This document shows positions 57,376 to 64,000 of a stretch of DNA of 64,000 nt, one piece after another; the first letter of the stretch is position 1; each line of letters starts with the position of its first letter. Source of the DNA: Pelobates cultripes. Lineage: Eukaryota; Chordata; Amphibia; Anura; Pelobatidae. The notes under the pieces were generated by a model. That model was not told where the DNA came from, searched no databases, and saw nothing but the letters and a program-made list of their open reading frames with translations. The position numbers were made by a program, and so were the translations under genes. The stretch lies in assembly GCA_933207985.1 (NCBI GenBank), contig OW240921.1, positions 95,951,192-96,015,191 on the forward strand, written 5' to 3'.

Positions 57376-59103
57376 AGGAATAGATTTAATTTTAAGATCC
57401 AGGCCCATGAAGCCTTTAAAAAAAAAACTGCCTATAAATGGTCCTTTCTGATCTCCCTTCAGCATACAGTCTAAGAAGAATTGATTGACAGGTAGGAGAG
57501 AGAACTCTTTTTAAATCGTTTTTTTCTCCCAATCCATGCATTTTCTAGCACAAGGTATGTATAGAATTTCATGTTCTTTTAAAAGACGGTGATAAACCAC
57601 ACAAAACAATAATGTGAGTGAAGTGCTCAAATGTGATACATCACTTACTCCTGTTTTTCACATGGTACCCTTTGATAAATGTAAACCATAAACACATGGA
57701 ATGTAGCGTGATACTGTTTAAAAGTAACTCAGATAATAATATTGTGCACTTGTTCTGGTGACTTATTTACATTCACACTTGATGGAGCCTTTAAAAAAAA
57801 AAAATAGCTCTAAAATATAGGCATCTGTGCCTTTAAGGCGGCATTCATATTTTCACTTTATTTGTCAGAACCAAGTAGAAGATAAAGTAAAACCACATTG
57901 GTACAATATTTTGTTATTTTTCTTTTAGACATTCTTTATTTTGGATTTTTTCTCATTATACGAGCAGGATAAGATGTGAAAGTACAGCATAAGTACAGAA
58001 TGTAACAAACAAATTTAGACCAACATTTTTGTTATATTCTTATATAATACATTGCAACACATAGTATCTTAGGAAACACAACAGCTTTAATCATAAGGAT
58101 GACCTCATGGGTCGTGGGAAATCTGTGTGGGAAACACCTGTAGGAGAGCAAGCTGTCTGGCTTTGGGATTGGGAGGCATTGGCCCTACAGGACCTAAACT
58201 TAATATTCGTCATTTTGCACACTGGTGCAATATTAAATACCCTGGTATATACCTTACTTGCACAAAAAAACTTGCTTACCTTATTTCGAACCTATATTTA
58301 ATCTCTGTATTTCATTAATATAGTGTCGAACAGGGTGACACCTCCCTTCTTTGCACGTAATCCAACTCAGGTTGCAGAACAATGGAAACCACCAAACATT
58401 TTTTAAAATTTTTATTATTCTTTATTTTTGAGTGCATGAGATAACAAAGCAGCTTACTCTGCCACAATAGCTTTTGTAAGCGTGGTCATAATACAGCAAT
58501 TCATAACTGTGGCATTTAAGTAGAGCACATTTTTTGGTATAAAGATGCATAGTCAAAGCATAAACGTCTAATGGTAACATATCACAGTCAAACTTGGAAC
58601 ACACTGACAGAGTCTGAAATGGTGAATAGGTTTATAGTGCGATAGCGCCCTCGTTAAGGGCAGGGTGTAAACTCGCTGGTCGAATGATGTCGGGTAGAGA
58701 TTTATTATGTTTGCGCTTGCACTAGGTACATTAGTCCTGGCTAGACAGTTCAGGGGGTAGGTGTGTCGTGTGTCTGGTGGCCTACAAGGAGCCATGTAGT
58801 GCAGCGATGTGGTTGCAGGCAAACTGGCATAGTGTTCGGGCTAGGCTAGGTGGTTTACACGTGGTAGGGGACATTTGTTACGCTGTGCAAGGCTAGTAGG
58901 TGGGGGCAGCCCCTGGGGTCATGTTCCCATGTTTATGTCTATAGTGCCCGTGTAAGGGCTAGATTTCCCGCTAGGTCATATGTGAGGTCATTGGTTGAGA
59001 CTTGAGAACATAAAGTAAAACTATGAAAACATTGGGATATTTAGTCAAGAGATTAAGCATTGCAATGGTGGGATAAGGGTGGCCCCCACCAGAGAATCCA
59101 GCG
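57376..59103. other. Probable retroelement flank, no gene
   Basis: Includes runs such as TTTTAGACATTCTTTATTTTGG (57922) and TTTTTATTATTCTTTATTTT (58408), reminiscent of LINE-tail sequence. 58600-59000 is a G/T-rich stretch that may belong to the retroelement at 59104. No coding frame supported. Confidence 0.35.
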
Positions 59104-59882
59104 TCAGCCCATTCCCCATTGCGTGCGTCGCCTGCTCCGAACCATACCTTGTCGAGCTTTCCGCTCCCTCTGGGGGTTTGGCGGTCTCCGTAGCCGGCTG
59201 GGCATGTCCACGGCCATAGAGCTTTTTGGTCTCTCCGGCATGACATGTGCGGTAGTGATGGTAGGCCCTATCTCATGGACTGCGCTGGTTTGGTACTTTA
59301 ATCTGTGCTGCTTCCCTAGTCCTTGTTGGCCCCTGGGAGGTGAGGATCTCTTCTGTGCCTGCCTGTTTCGAACTGCATTGCGTTGTAGTTTACGCCAGAA
59401 TCCGCGGAACAGATCATTCAGGCGCTGCTCCAGTGATTTGTGCCGCCTGTTTGTCTCGACCTCATGGTCAGCCGCCGCCATCTTGATTCTGTGGCTGGAC
59501 TGTGTGTGTAGCGTGGGCCGACCAGTAGTATGAGTCAGGTGAGTGGGGCTGCGATATGTGGACCGGGATGACCCCAGCTGGTCTCGGGGGGATGGGAGGG
59601 GAATGTTTTGCCGAGGTCTCTGTACCTAATTATGTGTATAGAGAGCGGCCGTCTCTCCGTGACACTGTCTCGTTTAGGCCGCAAGCCTCGTTTTGTCAGG
59701 TCGGCTTTGTCGGGGCTCGTGAGTGGCACCATCCGATGCGGTAGCCTGCCCTGATTGCGGGTATCCTGGTCTGCGGTCTGTGGGTGTCGGTGTTCAGGCA
59801 GAGAACCCAGTTTTTTGGCTCCAGACATGGGAGCTCTTGCTGAGCACGTCTGGGCTGCTTGCCTGCTTAGCTCCGCCCCCCC
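59104..59882 (-). pseudogene. L1-like retrotransposon 5' region with ORF1 start
   Basis: Minus-strand GC-rich segment. It begins near 59882 with a GGGGGGCGGAGC-type start (compare 14800) and about 400 bp of untranslated sequence. ATG at 59481 opens a 125-residue frame starting MAAADHEVETNRRHKSLEQR, with a hydrophobic/basic heptad pattern in the next 30 residues (DLFRGFWRKL), stopping at 59104. It is short for an ORF1 protein and probably truncated by a stop or by a break in the copy. No reverse transcriptase follows. Assignment to an L1-type element rests on the 5' start similarity and composition only. Confidence 0.4.
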
Positions 59883-60619
59883 CACCAAACTTTTTATTAA
59901 AAAATTAAATGAATTGGCCTAAATAAAACAAATTAAAAACAGAGATTATACTCAATATATTATTAAGTCTGCAAGTTCCTCTCTCCGAGACGCGTTTGCC
60001 TGTTAAGGCTTTCTCAATAGGCAAATAGGTTTTCCTCCCAACTTATATATTTGCTAGCAAAACTACTTACACAATGTATAGATAGAATTGTATGCTCTTT
60101 TAAAAGTTGATAAGTCAATGAGGTCTCAACAAGTACCCTTTAAAGAAGGAATTGTGGAGAACTGACTAGGAAATACAAATTGATGGATTTGAGGATTTCT
60201 CCAACTACGCTCTTTTTCTCGCTTGAATATTTTGCCTAAAATCCCAATCCCCCAGTCAATTCATAACAATTTCCAGGTTAGTAAATACCTCCATCTTTAT
60301 TATACCTGTGCGGTAGACGTATAAAAAAATAATAGTTTACCACACTTTTGCAAATGAGCGATTAACAAAATATAGGGAAGAGAAAAATTACAGATATTTA
60401 CTAACAGCACGTGGGAATAGTCTAAAACACACTGTGCTTTGCATGTCTCTGATGAGCAATGTGTTCTGGAATTCTTAACTCTCATTCTGTAGAGAAATGG
60501 AATGATGCCAAACTGCTGACCTAATTCGATATCATAGTTCTATACATTACGGTGATTTATGAAGCACGTAGACTTATTTATTGGCAAGCAAATCCATTAC
60601 CAGTCCTTTTATTAAAGGA
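59883..60619. other. Intergenic, no gene seen
   Basis: On the minus strand near 59980-60020 a TTGAGAAAGCCTTAACAGGC followed by AAACGCG resembles a worn version of the hammerhead-like motif at 16544. Otherwise AT-rich and unassigned. Confidence 0.35.
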
Positions 60620-62265
60620 ACAAGTTAGTGTAAGGAACACAAAGCTGTATTCCTAACACTGTGTTCCTCGGGTTCTGCAGCCTCCCTCCCCGCGCTGTAA
60701 AGGGTTAAATAATCAATATTGTGGTGGGGTGGAGCTTACCTGCGGCAGGGCGGAGCTTCCCTGCGGCAGAGGCGGAGCTAAACTTACGACGGGGTGGAGC
60801 TAAAAGTGCCAGATAACTGCTGCAACAACTAGACCCCAGGAGCTGCACTGCCTCCACTCCTCCATAATGAACAGAGGTAACTATGTCTGCCTGTGTGTGT
60901 GTGTGTGTGTGTGTGGCTGTCTGTGTGTGTGGCTGTCTGTGTGTGTGTGACTGGCTGCCAGTGTGTGTGTGTGCGTGACTGTCTGTCGGTGTGTGTGTTT
61001 GTGTGTGTGTGACTGCCTGTGTGTGGCTGTCTGTGTGTGACTGCCTGTCTGTGTGTGGCTGTCTGCCTGTGTGTGTGTGGCTGTCTGCCTGTGTGTGTGT
61101 GTGTGTGTGTGGCTGTCTGCATGTGTGTGTAAGACTGAATGTGTGGCTGTATGTATGTTACTGTCTGTCTGTACCTGTGTGACTGTCTGCCTGTAATTGT
61201 GTGTGAGTGTGTTTATCTGCCTGTAACTATGTATGTGTGTGACTGCCTGTATCTGTGTGTTTGTGCCTGATCCTGTGTATGTGACTGCCTGCGACTGTGT
61301 GCATGTGGTGGATTTGACATTGTATATGTTTAACTGTGTGCATCTGAGTGTGGGACTATGTGCACATAACTCTGCAAAAATCTACACCTGCATTCACACA
61401 TAGGCCTAAATGCATATTTTTATCTGAATTAAACACAAAGCCAATAAACCCAGCAAAAATATCACCTACGACCAATACACGCATATCACACACAGTTAAT
61501 CCACCCATTACAAATATCACACACAGCCAACACATAGCATACATATCACACACAGTTATCACACCTATCACATACACAGACAACACAAACATTACATCAT
61601 ATTATTGTGAGATTTATTACAGTGCAGCTCTGGTATATAAAATGCAAATTACTCTGTTTTATAGTTAGGGAGCTCGGTGACACACTAATAGACACATTAC
61701 TTAGAGTTGTATTGTGGTATAGTGTATGATCTTGTCTCCACATTACTGGGAGTTCTATTGTTGTGGAGCTCTGTGATAAATGGAGAAGTAGCGAATTACT
61801 ATGAAATTTATTTCCAAAGAGGTCAAGATAAATAATCCAGGGCTCCAAAGCAAAACCACTCACAGTATTATGTGACATACTTAGTCTGCTCCTCTGTGAT
61901 GTAGGGGAGGCAGTCTGGAACTTCTGGCCTGCACTTTTGTTGGCTGCAGACCATAAGTAGCTGTCTTCCTAGCTCGGGATAATCAGAGCGCTGCCGCAGA
62001 ATACCAGATAACACTGCAAGTCCTTGAGCTTGCGAGACAATTACGCATGGTCCGTACCCAGTGGAGAGGCAGACCAGATTCAGATCAGCATGCCCCTCTC
62101 CCAACTAGGTAACAACAGTAGAGGAGGAATGAATATTTGTTTTTAAATCATTATTAATTTAATCCCCTATACAATCACTACACGCCTATACACACACACA
62201 CTATACATGGATGACAAAAGGGGGCGCTGTGAAGATTTTCAGGGCGCCTAAAGGCCTAAGTCTGG
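60620..62265. mobile_element. hAT-related composite, family of 28050-30310
   Basis: Shares with the inner hAT element the segments AATCCACCCATTACAAATAT, GTAGCTGTCTTCC, CAGATCAGCATGCCC and, near 62208-62240, GGATG...GGGGGCGCTGTGAAGATTTT. 60620-60840 is a GGCGGAGCT-rich block that may be separate. Termini are not preserved well enough to fix borders. Confidence 0.5.
60888..61205. repeat. GT-rich simple repeat
   Basis: GTGTGTGT with interspersed GGCTGTCTG and GACTGCCTG units. Frames over it (Cys/Val-rich) are not genes. Confidence 0.93.
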
Positions 62266-63240
62266 TCAGGGCCGTCTTAAATACTGATTGGACCCTGGGC
62301 ACACCCCTTCCTAGCATGCGATCATGCCATCAACGCCCACACACAAAAAAAAAAAAAACACACACTTGGCCCTCTCATTTCTTACAGAGACAAAATATAC
62401 ACACTAACACACATACAGATGCAAACACTGACATACATAGAGATGCACACATACACAGGTACAGACATACATAGAGAGATACACAGACACAGAAGTGCAT
62501 ACACAGACACACATGCAGATACACAGATACACACTAACGCACCTACATACACTGATGCACAAATACACTCACTGACAAACATGCAGATAAACAGAAACAC
62601 TAACACACAATAACATACAGATGCATACACGGACCCACATGCAGATACACTGACACAGATACAGATACACAGACACACATGCAGCTACACATACACACAG
62701 GATGATACACATTCAAATACACAGAATGACACTCACACAGATACAAACACAGACACACACTGACACACATGCAGATACAAAGACATGCAGACACATACAA
62801 ACATATACACATATAGACATATACAAACAGACACAGAGACACACAGATACACATATATACAAAGACACACAGAAACACATACTAATACAGAGGGTCACAG
62901 AGACACATGCAGATACAGAATCACACACACACATACAAACATATACACATACAAACAGATACACACATACATACAAACAGATACACACATGCATACATAC
63001 AGACACTTACATACACATACATACAGACACATACATATATACATGCACATTTTTTTATGTGTTTCCTACCTTTGGAGTGCAGGAGGCTAGCTCAGGCTGA
63101 TGGGAGTCCGAGCTCCCACTCTGGCTCCCTCTTTTTCTTCTCCTCCTTCTGCGCGGCGCTCAGTGAATGCTGGGAGGGAGTTACCGGCTGTCACTTCCTC
63201 CCAGCATCCTGACATCATCACAGGGGGCCCGGTCACGCTC
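62266..63240. mobile_element. Probable hAT fragment with CA tract
   Basis: Starts CAGGGCCGTCTTAAATACTG, an hAT-like terminus with the CAGGGCCG opening seen in two other elements here. Near 63165-63210 it carries a CTGGGAGGGAG/CACTTCCTCCCAGC segment like that of the hAT at 4784-7110. The right terminus is not visible. Confidence 0.5.
62342..63050. repeat. CA/CATA-rich simple repeat
   Basis: Some 700 bp of ACACAC, CACAGATAC and ACATACA units inside the hAT fragment. Confidence 0.93.
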
Positions 63241-63801
63241 TCTTTTTTTAAAAGTATAAATATTTTTATCTGAAGACAAATGGTTACTCTAGAATCTCGG
63301 TCCTGTTAGGGCCTCCTTTTATCATTCCAGGTCTGTCATACATAGAGGTAACTTAGATCCCACTTATTCACAGAAATTAGGTACTGCGATAAATATTGGA
63401 AAATGCTATTATATAACAGACCCTCAGTCAGGGGTGAACTATGAGTAAATAACTGCTTTACCCTAACTTTTATTGCAATGTATGAAATGAAACTTTTTAA
63501 AACAAAATAAGATTATTTCTCTGTTATATTTATCAAATCAGAAACATTTATACATTGAAAATATTGAAAATAAGTTAAAACTAAGGAACATAGAAACATA
63601 AAATGTGACGGCAGATAAGAACCATTCAGCACCGTTTATTCTGCCCAATAATCCTACATCCTATGGATCATTGTAAGTATCTGCCCTGGTGATGGAATTT
63701 GATAGCAAAATGTAGACTGCAAGTATATTTCAGCGCTCCGGAATCCCAACTCATTAAAAACATATACATGAAATAAGGAAGGAGTTACTTTGTTTCCTTT
63801 G
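63241..63801. other. Intergenic with a dispersed repeat
   Basis: 63585-63660 carries GGAACATAGAAACATAAAAT, GACGGCAGATAAGAACC and TCTGCCCAATAATCC, a dispersed amphibian repeat also present inverted at 10155-10215. No gene. Confidence 0.45.
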
Positions 63802-64000
63802 TTAAAGGGACACTACATGTACCCAGACCATTTCATCTCATTGTTCCTGTCCCCTTAGTCCTGCAATGCAAAACATCTACCAGACAGTCACTAGAGGTGC
63901 TTCCAGGTGTTTACGGGAGTCTGGGTCCCTTAAATGACGCTGAAAGTCTTCACACTCTGCATGAGGACATCCGGCGTCAGTGAAATCCCCCATAGGAAAG
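63802..64000. mobile_element. TTAA MITE, family B, cut by the window end
   Basis: Starts TTAAAGGGACACTACATG, includes an AGACAGTCACTAGAGGTGC block, and stops inside the family's CATAGGAAAG hairpin at the last base of the window. Confidence 0.7.

Noticed and set aside
58107..58318. Two overlapping plus-strand frames of 63-64 residues
   Set aside because: No family resemblance and no context; they overlap each other in different frames of the same anonymous sequence.
62382..63212. Cys/Val-rich and Thr/His-rich frames
   Set aside because: Simple-repeat translations of the CA tract in the hAT fragment.

Overview
This window looks like repeat-dominated genomic DNA from an anuran amphibian (frog or toad). 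The evidence is large introns, canonical GT/AG splicing, abundant short elements ending in TTAA (resembling the Xenopus T2/piggyBac-related MITEs), a Tc1-like DD34E transposon, a Uribo-like piggyBac copy, a Penelope-like element with a GIY-YIG domain, several hAT relics and long CA/GT tracts. The species cannot be fixed from the sequence. There are no bacterial operons, CRISPR arrays or phage genes.

I can support only one cellular gene. It is a five-exon minus-strand gene between about 52.0 and 39.4 kb, encoding a predicted 204-residue single-pass membrane protein of the TMEM52 family. All splice sites and phases can be read directly. The product has a signal peptide, a short acidic Cys-containing ectodomain, one membrane span, a Cys-rich juxtamembrane stretch and a tail with three PPxY motifs. 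A TATA box and a CRE-like site lie just upstream of exon 1. Its introns are loaded with MITEs, including a perfect 84-bp inverted repeat in intron 3.

Layout by region. 0.3-1.9 kb: complete Tc1-like transposon with an uninterrupted 341-residue transposase. 2.1-2.6 kb: first TTAA MITE ('family A'). 3.8-7.3 kb: Penelope-like pseudogene split by an hAT element, which holds a second hAT-type MITE, which holds a Harbinger-type MITE; each has its own target-site duplication. 9.3-13.6 kb: MITEs and anonymous dispersed repeats. 13.6-14.8 kb: 5' part of an L1-like retrotransposon with a 24-bp minisatellite expansion. 15.5-21.2 kb: a TTAA MITE, a 47-bp triple repeat with hammerhead-like core motifs, and a decayed piggyBac element. 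21.5-22.9 kb: second, defective Tc1-like element. 26.1-30.7 kb: another nest (TTAA repeat > hAT > hAT > MITE fragment) with two minisatellites and a near-perfect 84-bp palindrome. 38.3-52 kb: TMEM52 locus. 53-57 kb: more TTAA MITEs. 58-64 kb: L1-like 5' end, degenerate hAT copies with long GT/CA tracts, and a MITE cut by the window edge.

The most interesting signals are structural. Family A MITEs are strings of short, near-perfect hairpins whose two arms change together between copies. Elements starting TTAACCCCTTAAGGAC abut the terminal TTAA of a MITE at three separate places. I found no convincing new protein-coding system. Boundaries were read by eye; where both termini and the duplication are visible they should be exact to the base, and elsewhere they are approximate.
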